A stretch of 64,000 bases of DNA from Glandiceps talaboti (lineage: Eukaryota > Hemichordata > Enteropneusta > Spengelidae): contig NC_135568.1 in the NCBI RefSeq assembly GCF_964340395.1, positions 13,325,776 to 13,389,775 on the forward strand. Direction: 5' to 3'. Under the pieces are notes generated by a model, which saw nothing but the letters and a program-made list of their open reading frames with translations, was not told where the DNA came from and searched no databases. A program made the translations under genes and the position numbers. Within the stretch, counting starts at the first letter, position 1, and every line of letters starts with the position of its first letter. Positions 10,040 through 21,248 of this stretch are shown piece by piece.

Positions 10040-10792
10040 ATTTCTTTGTTCTGATGGATTTTTTCCAACTTTTTTAACTTGTAGACATTTTTTTTGCTGT
10101 AAATATGTCCTGTTTTATTTTCTACTGAGTGTATATAAACGGAAAGCTGTCCAGACGGTTTTGATGAAATAATATAGAGTAACTTTTTACTTTCGATTCC
10201 AGCCATGTTTGCCATAAAAGATTTCCTAATATATTTAATATGACAGTAGGGCAGGGCTGAACAACAAATTTGTGAAATGAATTTTCATTTTGTGCCGGAT
10301 TTTTTTTTGACTGGTAATATTTCTGATGTAGCTTATGCATACCTTGATTTGAACATTTTTTGCTTGTATCATCTGTTCTGGTACATGATCATGATAATGA
10401 TAGCCAAAAATCAGGCCTTTTAACAAAACTGTGTGGTTCCAATTACACTCAATTTCGTCAGTTTCTGCATCCATTATTTTTCACGAGACTTCACAATTTT
10501 CGTGATTTTATTTATCTTTTTCTCAAATACATAAAAAAACAGTTTAGGTCGGCAGTGAAAAACTAGGTGGGGTCAGGTGACTGGAACCAAATAATTTTTC
10601 TTTACATCTTATCCATTTTGAATCGCATAATGCAAATACTAGCTCAGAACTTCCGCTTGGTCAGTCTTGATTGTGTCCTCTCAACGCATGCCTAGGAAAA
10701 TAAATTCTATATTTTACTATTAATGAAGATTTGGCGAGAAAACAAGAACTAATTTTTACTGGATTTTGATTCTGATCACCATTTCAGATTAC

Positions 10793-10850
10793 AATGCATT
10801 CTCGCAAATCAGAGCTGTTATTTCATCCGCCATACCTCTGGTTGGTGCAT
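10793..10850 (-). mobile_element. SINE-body fragment
   Basis: CATTCTCGCAAATCAGAGC and TGTTATTTCATCC match the interior of the SINE at 923-980. No tRNA head is seen, so this is a fragment. Confidence 0.4.
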
Positions 10851-11165
10851 TTTGGACGTTGCCATAAAAGAGGCTGTGGTTCGCGACGATGCAGTAACGT
10901 CTCCACATGATGTAAATTACCATATAATGTGAATATAATGAAATGGTGTCGGTAGATGGCATCAGTCAATCACAAAGTGATAAATTTTCTGATGAACGCA
11001 ATCCTGATTTCTCAGTATCTATGTGCATTAAGCCTTTGCTAAGTCAGTAATCAAATTGAGATTTTATTACTGAACCGTTGAGAGTGTATTGAGAGGACGT
11101 ATTGAATTTCAACCATACATAGATAAAGCAAGTACAACAGCTGGGGTTTCTTGGATTGAAAAAAC

Positions 11166-11212
11166 CTTGGTTGGGGTGCTGGGGTGGGGGTGAAGGTGGG
11201 AGTTGGGGGGGG
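11166..11212 (+). repeat. G-rich tract
   Basis: Repeated runs of three to eight G separated by short spacers, a composition that can form G-quadruplexes. It lies in intergenic sequence. Confidence 0.4.
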
Positions 11213-11872
11213 TATACTCGCGTACCACTTACAGAGGGTTCAAGAGTTCAGCAAGGTATACACTACACCCTCATATCTGAGTGCTTGGTTTCAGAAAATG
11301 CAACAACGGTTAGTTATTTAAGTTTGTAAACTAATTATCATAATCTAGCAGTATTTACTATTTGCGGATTAGGATTGTTCTCCGATAGGCTCATCTTTCA
11401 AGTGAAATGAAAAGACGCATCATGTTCTTGCTGAAGCATTTCAAATACCCAATCTTGGATACCAATGTAAACCTGCTCACCCTGTAAATATTGGTATAGC
11501 CCAAGTCTACAATTACAAGGTTGGACCAATCCATTAGATACAGGAGTGGAAGCATACAAGCTCAGAGTACCTAGCACTATATATAGTACTACTCATTTAG
11601 TAAGTTATATCGGGTTGCCATAGTAACTGACCAAAATTGATATTCGTATTTTGGTATTTAGGATCAGATTGTATTAAATGGAAAACTAACAATGCCCATC
11701 AGGTCTTTGTTGTTGTTTTTAAGATCGTGTGTAGATGCTACAGACATTGTAAATAAAGGTTATTATAAAAATCCTGTCGTAGATAGCTTGTTTCCTTCAA
11801 TTCATGATTCTGTGAGTAGCAAAAGTGTCCCCATGTGGATGAGAAGTAGGTAATTGTTTATGGATGTTCAAA

Positions 11873-12218
11873 TAAAGTGACCATATGGATGAGGATTAGG
11901 TATTTATTTTGGATTTTTAATTTGTAAAACAAATTTATCATGGCTTCCTACTTTAAAAAATCAATGTGAAACAACATATACAAAGTCCTTTTTTGTAACT
12001 CAATAAATTGCAAAAGATTAATAAATGTGTAATTTGTAAAATGCATGTTATTGTACGTACAATAACAAACTTGTGTACACATTGTTTAGCTTTTTGCAAA
12101 GTATTGAGTTACAAATAGACCTGTTCAATGCTGTTTCACATTGATTTTTCAAATAGGAAGCCATGATAAAATTGTTTAATAAATCAAAATCAAAATCCAA
12201 ATCCAAATGGTCACTTTA
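11873..12218. mobile_element. Foldback MITE, 346 bp
   Basis: The ends are perfect inverted repeats (TAAAGTGACCAT and ATGGTCACTTTA), and most of the element pairs with itself, including CATGGCTTCCTA against TAGGAAGCCATG. The middle holds a 20-bp palindrome around TTGTACGTACAA (12047-12066). Related copies lie at 55105-55455 and, diverged, 5' of each small peptide gene in the tandem array. Confidence 0.8.
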
Positions 12219-12674
12219 AAACTGAGAATGAATCGGCATTTTCTTGAACAAAGAAACAGCATAAGATTTAAACGAATTATTTCCGAGGTGTATTTCACGT
12301 TAAAAAGCAATTATTTCTATAAGTTATAGCTATAAACGAAATCCTACAGTCCTTAAACACATTTGGGTGACACGTCCATGGTAACACATAGTAGTAATAC
12401 ATTCTTGTACCACAACCCAGGGTTCTTATTACTTACGAGTACCACTTCGAATTCACCTGTTCAGGTCGACAGGCTCAGATGTCAAACTGTCCGTTTGCTG
12501 GCTTTACCGCTATAGGTGGCGTAGTGGCGACGACGACGAAATCCTTACAATTGTAACAATTAATTTTACAATCACTTTTTATTTGTTTTAAGCAACACTC
12601 TTCTTACTTACAGCATGGTAAATTTAATCAAACTCAGAATGGGTTCGAACCCCAACCCCCAGTAGTAAGGGATA

Positions 12675-13075
12675 TAATATGATATGATAACAAATTTATA
12701 TAGCGCGTGGTATCCATTTAAAATGTTCACTGGCGCTTTACAAAGTGTCACTTAAATATGCTCTCTCAAAAAAGGAGGTCTTTAGCCTAGATTTGAAAAT
12801 TTCAGTACTTGATGCTGAACGAATATGACTTGGAAGATCATTCCACAAGGTAGCAGCGGCATATGAGAAAGAACGATCACCATAGAATCTGAGTCTTGTT
12901 CGTTTTAAGAGAAACTTTGTCACTTGAGCGGAGAGATCTGGTCGGTTTATTAAGTTCGATGAGTGTAGTGAGGTAGTCAGGTGCGGTGCCGTTCAAAGCT
13001 TTGTAGGTAAGAAGTAAAATCTTGAATTTGATTCTATATATTACAGGGAGCCAGTGGAATTTCATCAGGGAGCCT
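12675..13075 (-). mobile_element. 5'-truncated LINE, C-terminal end of ORF2
   Basis: Minus-strand translation gives the typical LINE reverse-transcriptase tail in two frames. FHWLPVIYRIKFKILLLTY with KALNGTAPDYL is encoded at 13065-12890, then TRLRFYGDRSFSYAAATLWN with DLPSHIRSA at 12915-12740. A frameshift near 12880-12920 separates them. The 3' end contains GCGCTATATAAAT, a common LINE tail motif. The 5' end stops abruptly near 13075. It is a dead fragment. Confidence 0.85.
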
Positions 13076-13344
13076 TCAATAATTACAAGGGGATGAGTTA
13101 TTAGTTATAAAATTTATAGTTACTTTCATCAATTGTTGTGTTGTTGTTGTTTTTCACTTTACAACTGTTGGCTAAAAGCCAATGGAATGGGTAGTTCTTG
13201 TCATGACATTTGATAAATAGCTCTATTGCCAATGGACCTATATCTAGGTCACACGACGTACCAGCCAAAGTGGTGGCCATTAGCATACCTGAACTGACTC
13301 CTCTAGCTGGTTGGAAAGACACTGTCTTCACTGGATATATAAAT
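13076..13344. other. Unique sequence before the tandem array
   Basis: No gene or repeat recognised. The sequence ends at the first array landmark (CACGCTTTCTTTGACT). Confidence 0.4.
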
Positions 13345-14263
13345 CACGCTTTCTTTGACTATTTTTTTAGAGGTGAAAGCCACTACATTAAATGAAGATA
13401 AAATGTTAGGTTCTGGAGAATCGTTTCATGAGTTAGTTAGTTAGTTATTGCCAAGAAACAGCTCATTGAAAAATTTTCACTTTCATTGCTCTAGTAGTGT
13501 CCCGTGTTGCATCACGGGAGTCATCAGACATGAATATGTATGAGATGAATATTGATGACTGTTTATCAGAAGGTAACAGTGTTACCGATGAGATATTCAT
13601 AGTTTTAGTAAATTCGATATTTTGACCATAATGTTATGTTTATGCCACAATGGGCCTTTGCGAACTTTGCCGTGGTGGTGCTCTACTTCCTGTCTGTGTG
13701 TACCTTGGACATGGCATAGGTTACTCAGTGAATCATAGAGCGCTGCTGCTTTCCTCGATGTCTGAACTATACGAAAAACACCCCCGATTTACACTTCTAC
13801 AGAATATCAAGGGATGATGATACCCCCCAATTTGAGCAAGGGCGCTCTATTCTCAATTTCCTGTTTGCAGTCTGGAATGGTCTATTGGTATCAATTAAAA
13901 GTTATTCACTCTACCTGCTCCAACAGGTAGATTGTAGTGATAGGGATAGAATTGAAAGTTGAGGACTTTGTGGTTACATTGCTGTGTGGTTGACCTTTCA
14001 AACACTGAGTCCAAACTTCAGGACTACAAGCTCTGAGGTCTGAGGTCTCTCGACCAAGCTCCATCTCCATAACCTTCCTAGGAACTCCTGGAATGAAGAG
14101 CCAAGAACCAAAAACCCCTTTTTGTCTCTAACTACTAGTTAAAATACTTATCTCTTTTCTCATTGGTTGCTAGCTAACCTTAACCAATTTGATTAAAAAG
14201 TCAGTAAACTTTAGTCAAGGTCGTGGAATTCAGGTCACAAGAGTATACTTAAGTAAGTTATGA

Positions 14264-14408
14264 GATAATCTTGCTGCCAGACCCCTCGGGCTTGCTATTC
14301 CGCTCACTGTGAAGGCGGCCGCAGGTATCTAGTGAGGGCGGTGACCTAAATGAGTGTTCCACCGTCATATCTATCAGAAGAAAGCCTGAGGTCTAGCAAC
14401 TAAGCTAT
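14264..14408 (-). mobile_element. Relative of the 5501-5607 MITE
   Basis: In reverse orientation it shares CTTTCTTCTGATAGATATGA and TTCACAGTGAGC with the element at 5501-5607. Its ends (ATAATCTTGCTGCCAGACC and GAGGTCTAGCAACTAAGC) are similar imperfect inverted repeats. Confidence 0.5.
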
Positions 14409-14594
14409 GAGGAGCTGTTCCAACGAAACAGTGCTCCACTGTTCTTTAGAGTGTGCTCGGCTTGGATATAAATCTCTGAGATATCTACTATGCTAATTCC
14501 CTAAAGTCCAAGTAATCCCGTGTACAAGTGGAGTTACGATAGTTATTCTTAGTATAGTCACCGAGCATCCTACTAACTAACCCAGGGTTTGAAT

Positions 14595-14670
14595 GGTTTT
14601 CTGTACCCATCATCCTCTTCACTAGGGCTTTGCGTATGGGATAGTGAAGGGGATGATGGGTACCGAAAAC
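14595..14670. repeat. Imperfect inverted repeat (hairpin)
   Basis: The arms 14595-14624 and 14642-14670 pair over about 29 bp with two mismatches (CCCATCATCC against GGATGATGGG), with a 17-nt loop. The role is unknown; there is no T tract and no sign of a terminator. Confidence 0.8.
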
Positions 14671-16659
14671 TAGTCTAATGTCCAGCCTTGGGCTGGACGG
14701 CTAAAACTACCAGAATTATGATTGTTTAGATGATACTTGTCATAACAATCGTTGTCGAGTGTCGAGAGAAAATATTATATTTGTATCTTCACTGAGAAAT
14801 AAAGTTTTTTGTCATCTAATTTCACTTCTTGTGGCACATCTAATGTTGTAGCGACTGTTCAGCTACTGCATCATGTTACACTCGTACCGGATCATATGAG
14901 TACACAGGGAATACCTCAACAGACATAGATTTATGTTTCGCCATTTACCTCTCCAAACTTGGTCTCTTTTTCTCCTTCTGGCCTTTATTACTCAAGGTTT
15001 AAGAAAATATCTACATTGCAGGGGTATCTATTATTAAACAATGATGTCATAATGTCTTCTATCTGATTGGATGAAAGTAAAGGATGGCGTCATGGGTTAA
15101 GAATGTATAGTCAGCGAAATTCTGACTTTTCGTATACTTAGACCTTATGCTCTCTTTTTCTTCACAAGGCAATGAGATTATTTTTACACTCCACTGATCA
15201 CGATATGTCAATACTTAGTTTTTTCGCCATTCAACCGATAAAAGGCAGGTTTAAAAACTATTTGTCTTGCAGTTCAAATATTGGTCCATGACGTAGAGAC
15301 GTTCACTTTGAAATACGGTGACCTCCTTTCATTACTATTGTGGACGTTACCTCTTTTCACTGATGGGTTTTTTCATAAGATAATTAAGGCCAACAAATGA
15401 AGATTTGCTTCTGGTAAGGACATATTGTCTAAAGTGGTGCGACGACGCGATTTTTTTTTAATACTCTCAACAAACATATCACCCAATCTATTATTTATGA
15501 CAGTTACTGTTCTTTTTATTTAGTACTTTTAAAGTACTCAAGTAGAGCAAGTGTGTATATGGGGCCGATGCTGATGTCATTTACTTGTTCACGATTGGCT
15601 CTGCAGTTGTCTTCACTGAAGTAGCAATTAATGTAGGGAGGGTTATTTTTGTGTTTTCCCTCGGATCTGCAGACTGCATGGGCTGGACAAACACACACAT
15701 ACACACATACACACACAAAAGATCGACATGGGGTATTTAAGCGATGCGCGCACTGACCCGAAACAATTCTTTTCTTTTTGGCCTTTGTGAGCTTTATGTT
15801 TTGTTTGGCCTAACATATGCTGACCCTCAGGCTCTTTCAAGAACAGAATTGTCATTGTTAAGGTCAGAGAGACCTTCAGTATTTAGAATTAGAATAGAGT
15901 TGTTAAATGTTTGGCGTGATTAGTTGGTATGTAAACAAGTCCTAAGTACTGAAGTTTCGAAAACAAAAACCAGATTTGACGGGATGCTATAAAATATCCA
16001 GAGTGTAGAGTTTCATATTGCGGTTAGAAAAAGTAAATTAAATGCACATATTATGAAATGGGGACAGTTTTCGAAATTGAGAATTTAAGAAAAGTTTCCA
16101 AATACAAAATGTAAATTCATGAAAAGAGTTGTATCTTTGTAATAAGCCAAATAAGAAGATAAGTTGAAAGCTTTCCACTGCAAATAATTAACTACCACTC
16201 ACTGAGCCCAATCCTGATATTAGGATATAACTTATAAACGATCTGATGACGTAATTTGTTACAGGTATAAAAAAAATGTTGAGGGAAAGCATGCTATGTA
16301 ATCAACTGTTCAAGCAATGCCAGATGACAATGGTAATGTTATAGAAGACATGCATCGACATTTTAATATACTGGAAAGAGGTTTTATTGAAGTAATTTCA
16401 CTTGAGTAAAAAAGCTTATAAACTCAGTTAGTACTACTTTAATACTTTGAAAGTCTTCTGATTGGAACCAGTTATTAGTTCATCAATTCTACTCTCCAGT
16501 GTTGTCTTCCAACATCCCTTCGGCTATTTCAGCCTGTCTTTCCATTCGTTCTTTCCTTCCTTCCTTCACCATGGTTTCTTTTTCTTCGCTGGAATGAATA
16601 ACAAAACAGAACAGAGTGTTTACTATCGGGTAAAGGATACAAAACACAATTTTTTATGT

Positions 16660-17030
16660 TTTACAGTAATTTATACAAGGATCTAAGGAAAGCATTAATG
16701 GATAAAATGATAACTTCAATGCCAGACTTTAGTCATATGGACATTTACGAAAAACTATGCCATTCAATTTTATAATTACCCATTGATACCGGAAACGTTC
16801 TACACCACGAAGCAAGAAAACCTTCATTCATAATTAAAATGTATGTGATATTTATTTATTTATGTATTTTGAAATTTTCCTTTGTGTCCTATAAGCCAGA
16901 GGGCCGGACGTGGCCCTTCTGTTTGTAAGTTTTGTTTGTATAATTTAAATAAGTCCACATAGGACACCTTAATAAACAATAACATAACATAACATAACAT
17001 AACATAACATAACATAACATAACATAACAT
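16660..17030 (+). mobile_element. LINE-like 3' end with (AACAT)n tail, unit 1
   Basis: Translation gives a degenerate tail of a LINE reverse transcriptase (NLYKDLRKALMDKM, then MPDFSHMDIYEK). A non-coding 3' part with GGGCCGGACGTGGCCC follows, then AATAAACAATAACAT and ten or more AACAT units. A short tandem tail of this kind is usual for LINE 3' ends. The identification rests on a short, weak protein match. Confidence 0.45.
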
Positions 17031-17896
17031 ATACACCATGGTCTGTCCGTCACTTCAATGGTGGATAATGTCAAGGGTAACAAGGTGTGACATATCATGA
17101 CAATTTTTCTGCCAATGTAATATTCAAACTTAATGATCGTGGTTATATTTACACTTGATGTCTAAAATGTTGACTAGTATCTACGTCTACCATATACATA
17201 ATTATGTATATTGACAACTTAGCACTAAAAAGGTGTATGTGCCAAAATTAGCGCCACATACGGACCTGGAACTGTTTCAAACAGTTTCCTATCTGCATCG
17301 ATGTTGTTAACATGGTACAAACTAAGGTTATAAGCGTTTTATTCAAGTACAAATAATTAAATGAAACCACATTCCAGTATATAACATTACATTTGTCTTC
17401 TGACATTGTTAGAAGAGTTGATTGCTGCATAGTATGGTTTTCGTGAACATTTTTGATACGTATGATAAATTACGTCATCGGACTGTTTATAGGTTATATC
17501 TTAATACCAGGTTTGAGTTCAGTCAATTGCGAGTGGTTAAGTGTGCTCCAATCAGTAAGTTCACTGCTATGAGTACCTTTTAAATATGCAGTAAAAATAC
17601 GCCTAAATTTGACACACGTTTGCCCCTTTAAACAGAGCACGACTGTTTAGCGATAAGTCTTCACCTGGCATGTAGATCAAAGTTGTATCTCTGACTTTCA
17701 ATACAGCAACGAAATCCTCGAGATATGCTACGTTTTGAATGTGTAGCTGAAAATGAACAAATCAAATGTCCAAACTATTGTAGAGAACTAAGACTGACAG
17801 ACTATACATTGCTTTATATATATATATGCTTACATTTCAATTGAAATTTTATTCACACGAGTATTTGGATTATCACAAACTATTTTGTGAATCATC

Positions 17897-18043
17897 TTAC
17901 TTTATTTCTGCAATGTTGACGGCCTTTCTAGATCTATCCAAGGTTGGTAGGCGGTCGCGTCGGCGGATGCTAGCACCTTCATGGACAAACAGCGTTAGAA
18001 GAAGACCAAGAACGAGGAAGAGGGCGAACAGTTTCTTCTCCAT
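17897..18043 (-). CDS. Small secreted-peptide precursor, copy 1 (short type, 48 aa)
   Basis: The ATG at 18043 is preceded by AAA and opens a 48-codon frame ending in TAA at 17899-17897. Residues 1-24 (MEKKLFALFLVLGLLLTLFV, then HEGA) are a textbook signal peptide: basic start, Leu-rich core, small residue before cleavage. The predicted mature part is about 24 residues, starting SIRRRDRLPT and ending in RSRKAVNIAEIK. It is rich in Arg/Lys with possible basic processing sites. I do not recognise the family; a neuropeptide, antimicrobial or other signalling peptide is possible. The stop overlaps a good donor sequence (AAA then GTAAGA), so this could instead be the first coding exon of a longer gene. 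A foldback MITE starts about 108 bp upstream. The sequence is nearly identical to copy 4. Confidence 0.5.
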   Translation of the reverse strand: MEKKLFALFLVLGLLLTLFVHEGASIRRRDRLPTLDRSRKAVNIAEIK

Positions 18044-18150
18044 TTTTAAATACCACCAGTGGTTTCTTTTCTCTGAAATATTTAAAGTGCATGATATATT
18101 TTTAAATACCTTTTTTGGGTAAAATACAAAGTTTACATGCAATGATTGAG

Positions 18151-18440
18151 TTTAAAGTGGCCATGTGGATGGAGATTTGGTATCTAATTTATCATGGCTT
18201 CCAACTTGAAAAATGATAATAAAAAATAAAAATAAAAGTGTGTTTGTAAGTCAATACATTGCAAAGAGCTAAACAAAATTGTAAAAAGTTTGTTATTGTA
18301 CGTGCAATAACAAACATTTCACACATTTATTAATCTTTCGCAAATTATTGAGGTACAAACAAGGGCTTGACCGTTATGTTGTTTCACATTGATTTGTCAA
18401 GTAGGATGCCATGATAACTTTATTTGATAAGTTTATAAAA
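18151..18440. mobile_element. Diverged foldback MITE, unit 1
   Basis: It shares AAAGTGGCCATGTGGATGG, CATGGCTTCC, a central GTTATTGTACGTGCAATAAC and GGATGCCATGATAA with the complete element at 11873. The right terminus is not recognisable. It lies directly 5' of the peptide gene on the minus strand. Confidence 0.7.
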
Positions 18441-19013
18441 ACCAATGTATCATATGTATCAAAAATGTTCATGAAATCGATACTTTTGCAATCAATTGTT
18501 CTAAGAAGATAAATACCCTATCATCCATACGGCCATGCGCCTAAAAAAGATGAAATTTTACATATGGAAGAGCAATGTTCCTAAATTACCTGCAGTACAG
18601 TTACGATGAGACGCGTACGTTACCAAACGTTGAGTGTTGCTGTCTTCGTCGTTAAGCAGTCTATTGACTGTCCTACCGTTCTACCCTATGCCTTACTTGT
18701 TGTACATGGGGGAGAGGTCCATAGGGATTTAAGGAGTCACCTCATTATTTTAAGCCAATAGTTAACTGGATTAGAAATGACAGACAAGCAAAACAATAGT
18801 TTTTTCACAATAAAATGAGCACTGTGATTGGTTGAGGCTATGTATGAATTGACGTACCATATCGCCCGGCCGTTTAACGTGACCTTCACGTACCCTTTTT
18901 CACGGTCGTCAATTATGGAAATAACGTGCGTGAAAAGTTTAAGGCTACCTATTGTACATGTAATGGTATCTTCCTTACTGTTGAAGTATAGTACACTTAT
19001 GGTATTGTTGTTG

Positions 19014-19053
19014 TTGGTGGTGGTGGAGGTGGTGGTGGTGGTGGTGGTGGTGG
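19014..19053 (+). repeat. (GGT)n microsatellite, unit 1
   Basis: A GGT run after GTTGTTGTTGG. The equivalent tracts in units 3 and 4 lie at 36316-36350 and 43411-43450. Units 2 and 5 lack it. Confidence 0.9.
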
Positions 19054-19995
19054 AACTCATAACATTGTGACTGAAAATGCGTCACAGTCCTCTCAGACAA
19101 TATTCACCAACACTATATTGTACAGCCCTATTTTAGAGGAAATATTTGTTTGGTGATTGTAAACTACTATACCTGACTATGACACGCAAATAGTCTTGGT
19201 ACCTCCAATGAGTGAATCTAACAATAGATTTTTTGTTTTTGTGAAGTCAGTTTTGTACAGAATCCGCGTCTTGTCAGATATAACTTATAAGGATAGAGAA
19301 ACAAAGCAACAGTTGTCACTATTACTGCATCGTGCGACCTCTCTAAATAAAGTTCTAAAAGTTGGCAAGAATAGCGTTGACTACTGTTCACTAATTATGC
19401 TAATTAACAAACGTCGTTTTCCACTACGTTCCACCACTTAGATTTTCCTACACTTTTGATACGTTATTCAGCATAAAATTCTGAACAAGATGCACCGAAA
19501 AATTATTTCTTTTGCAATTAATTATGTCCAGGTTAGGCCTAAAGTTTCACCTGATTGACTGAATTAGTTCACTAGGCAGCTCATCACTGGGTCACGTGCT
19601 ACATGTGAAGTAAACAAAAAGGTGGGGAGCTCCACACAATGTATTGTGTACATGAAAAGCATTCCCCGGTTTCTCTTGCACAAATTTATCTTGACATGTA
19701 CAGCACAAGCTTCAGAGTTTTGTATATCACACAAAGCGAAATAGACCTGTTGCCGGGTCCAAGATGCAGTGTGCGTCTCTCCATACAATGCCATGTATTG
19801 TGTACGCGCTGAGGGGTTTGCAAAAGGATGGTTGTCACCTGACCATACCCTGGGTTTACCTGTAAAGTCACTATCTCTCATTGGTGGCGTTTAGTCCTTG
19901 TTCAATCGTTTAGTCTTTGATTTCAATAATCTTCATCATAGAAATTTTTATTTTCAGAATATAGAACATTAATAAATACAATACAATGAAATATA

Positions 19996-20186
19996 TTGTT
20001 CACATGGCGATATTCTGCTGGCAGCATGGTATATCAGACACAAACACACAATGATATTTACTGTTCACATGGCGATATTCTGCTGGCAGCATGGTATATC
20101 AGACACAAACACACAATGATATTTACTGTTCACATGGCGATATTCTGCTGGCAGCATGGTATATCAGACACAAACACACACTTTAT
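19996..20186 (+). repeat. Three direct copies of a 64-bp segment
   Basis: The segment GTTCACATGGCGATATTCTG followed by CTGGCAGCATGGTATATCAG starts near 19999, 20063 and 20127. Other units have it once, so this is a local amplification in unit 1. Confidence 0.9.
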
Positions 20187-20318
20187 GAAATCATTAAATA
20201 ATAAAACATTTCAAACTTAAAAAACAAAAACAAATGAAATCTCGATGGTCCAGTAACACTCAACTTAAAGGTTTCCAGGCAGAGAATTATCAGGTCGGCA
20301 AACATACAATATGCATGG

Positions 20319-20696
20319 ATGCGGAAATCTAAGACATCTATAAAGAACGGTTTTTATTTCATTTTGTTTTACCGAAAGAGTTTTGACAACGAACTAGCTA
20401 AAACATCGTCGCAATTAAAAATTGTTGCAACTTTTGAAATCACCAATGAGAGATATCACAGCTGTACTGAGCTATCAAAACATATCTGGAACTTGAAAAG
20501 GAAAGGTCAAGAGTATACCATCGACTGGTCTGTCATCACACGCGCATCATCCTATTCTAATGTTTCAAAGCGATGTGATCTCTGTCTGGCAGAAAAGCTA
20601 TGTATCATCTACGCTGACAAATCCTTTTTATTAAACAAACGATCTGAATTAATATCAAAGTGCCGACATCAAAATAGACCGTTAGTCGACCGATGA
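20319..20696 (+). mobile_element. Penelope-like element GIY-YIG C-terminal remnant, unit 1
   Basis: An open frame of 125 codons. ELSKHIWNLKRKGQEYTIDW, then RCDLCLAEKLCIIYAD and LLNKRSELISKCRH match the C-terminal half of the GIY-YIG endonuclease of Penelope-like retroelements (TxLSKHIW, RCxLCxxEK, LNKRxELxSKCRH). The GIY-YIG motif itself and the reverse transcriptase are missing, so it is a 5'-truncated remnant. It is followed about 110 bp later by (TA)n and a hammerhead-like inverted repeat, as expected for the terminal region of such an element. Confidence 0.7.
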
Positions 20697-20806
20697 TTGC
20701 GAAAGCATGAAACACTGTGTAACGGCTCCTGTGTATCTTACTTGATACTGTACTATTATTACGGTATTTTTAGTATTAGTACTATTATTATTACTATTAT
20801 TACTAG

Positions 20807-20808
<2 letters not shown>

Positions 20809-20852
<44 letters not shown>
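20809..20852. repeat. (TA)n microsatellite
   Basis: A pure TA run between the Penelope-like remnant and the inverted repeat. Further TA runs follow the repeat at 21065-21245, interrupted by CATGTG. Confidence 0.98.
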
Positions 20853-20856
<4 letters not shown>

Positions 20857-21008
20857 TTGGTAGTACTGGAACTCTTTCTTGGGTGTAACTCGGAGTTTCA
20901 CGCATATTGCGATCATCAGACAGAGTGTCTGATGAGAGTGTCTGATGATCGCAATATGCGTGAAACTCCGAGTTACACCCAAGAAAGAGTTCCAGTACTA
21001 CCAAAACT
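20853..21008. repeat. Perfect 69-bp inverted repeat flanked by (TA)n, unit 1
   Basis: The arms 20853-20921 and 20940-21008 are exact reverse complements with an 18-nt spacer. Each arm carries a hammerhead-like core. The complete block recurs at 30878-31033 and is absent from units 3 to 5. Confidence 0.95.
20936..20980 (+). ncRNA. Candidate hammerhead ribozyme, unit 1
   Basis: CTGATGA (20942-20948) and GAAA (20962-20965) flank a stem II hairpin (CGCA, loop ATA, TGCG at 20950-20960). After GAAA, a minimal stem III (A-U, C-G, U-A, loop CCG) leads to T-T at 20973-20974 as the cleavage-site dinucleotide. The flanks GTGT (20938-20941) and ACAC (20975-20978) form stem I. Weak points are a U-U mismatch at the base of stem II and a very short stem III, though short stem III is usual in ribozymes of Penelope-like elements. 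The opposite arm carries the same core on the minus strand. Confidence 0.55.
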
Positions 21009-21064
21009 ATTACGCTCTGCCACTGCGGTATAGAGCACTGTCTTAGCAGATTGATACTCACCGA

Positions 21065-21248
<184 letters not shown>

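Larger units (their letters stand above)
9366..11872. other. Gene-free stretch after KRIT1
   Basis: No recognisable gene. It holds KRIT1 3' UTR sequence of unknown length, a short local duplication (9721-9928), a possible poly(A) signal, a SINE-body fragment (10793-10850) and a G-rich tract (11166-11212). Confidence 0.5.
13933..14855. other. Insertion specific to unit 1
   Basis: Other units continue directly from CAACAGGTAGAT to the GTTCAGCTA segment. Here about 0.9 kb intervenes, containing a MITE copy (14264-14408) and an imperfect hairpin (14595-14670). No coding sequence is recognised. It may be an insertion here or a loss in the ancestor of units 2-5. Confidence 0.6.

Noticed and set aside
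12625-12665. GGGTTCGAACCCC resembling a tRNA B box
   Set aside because: The motif is self-complementary, no A box or cloverleaf can be drawn around it, and it lies next to a LINE 3' end. At most it is a SINE scrap.
19564-19881. Minus-strand frame of 105 codons conserved in all five units (also 29685-30002, 36999-37316, 43960-44277, 51289-51606)
   Set aside because: The units are so similar that conservation carries little weight. A second frame is equally open (61 codons), and there is no recognisable domain, signal peptide or splice context.
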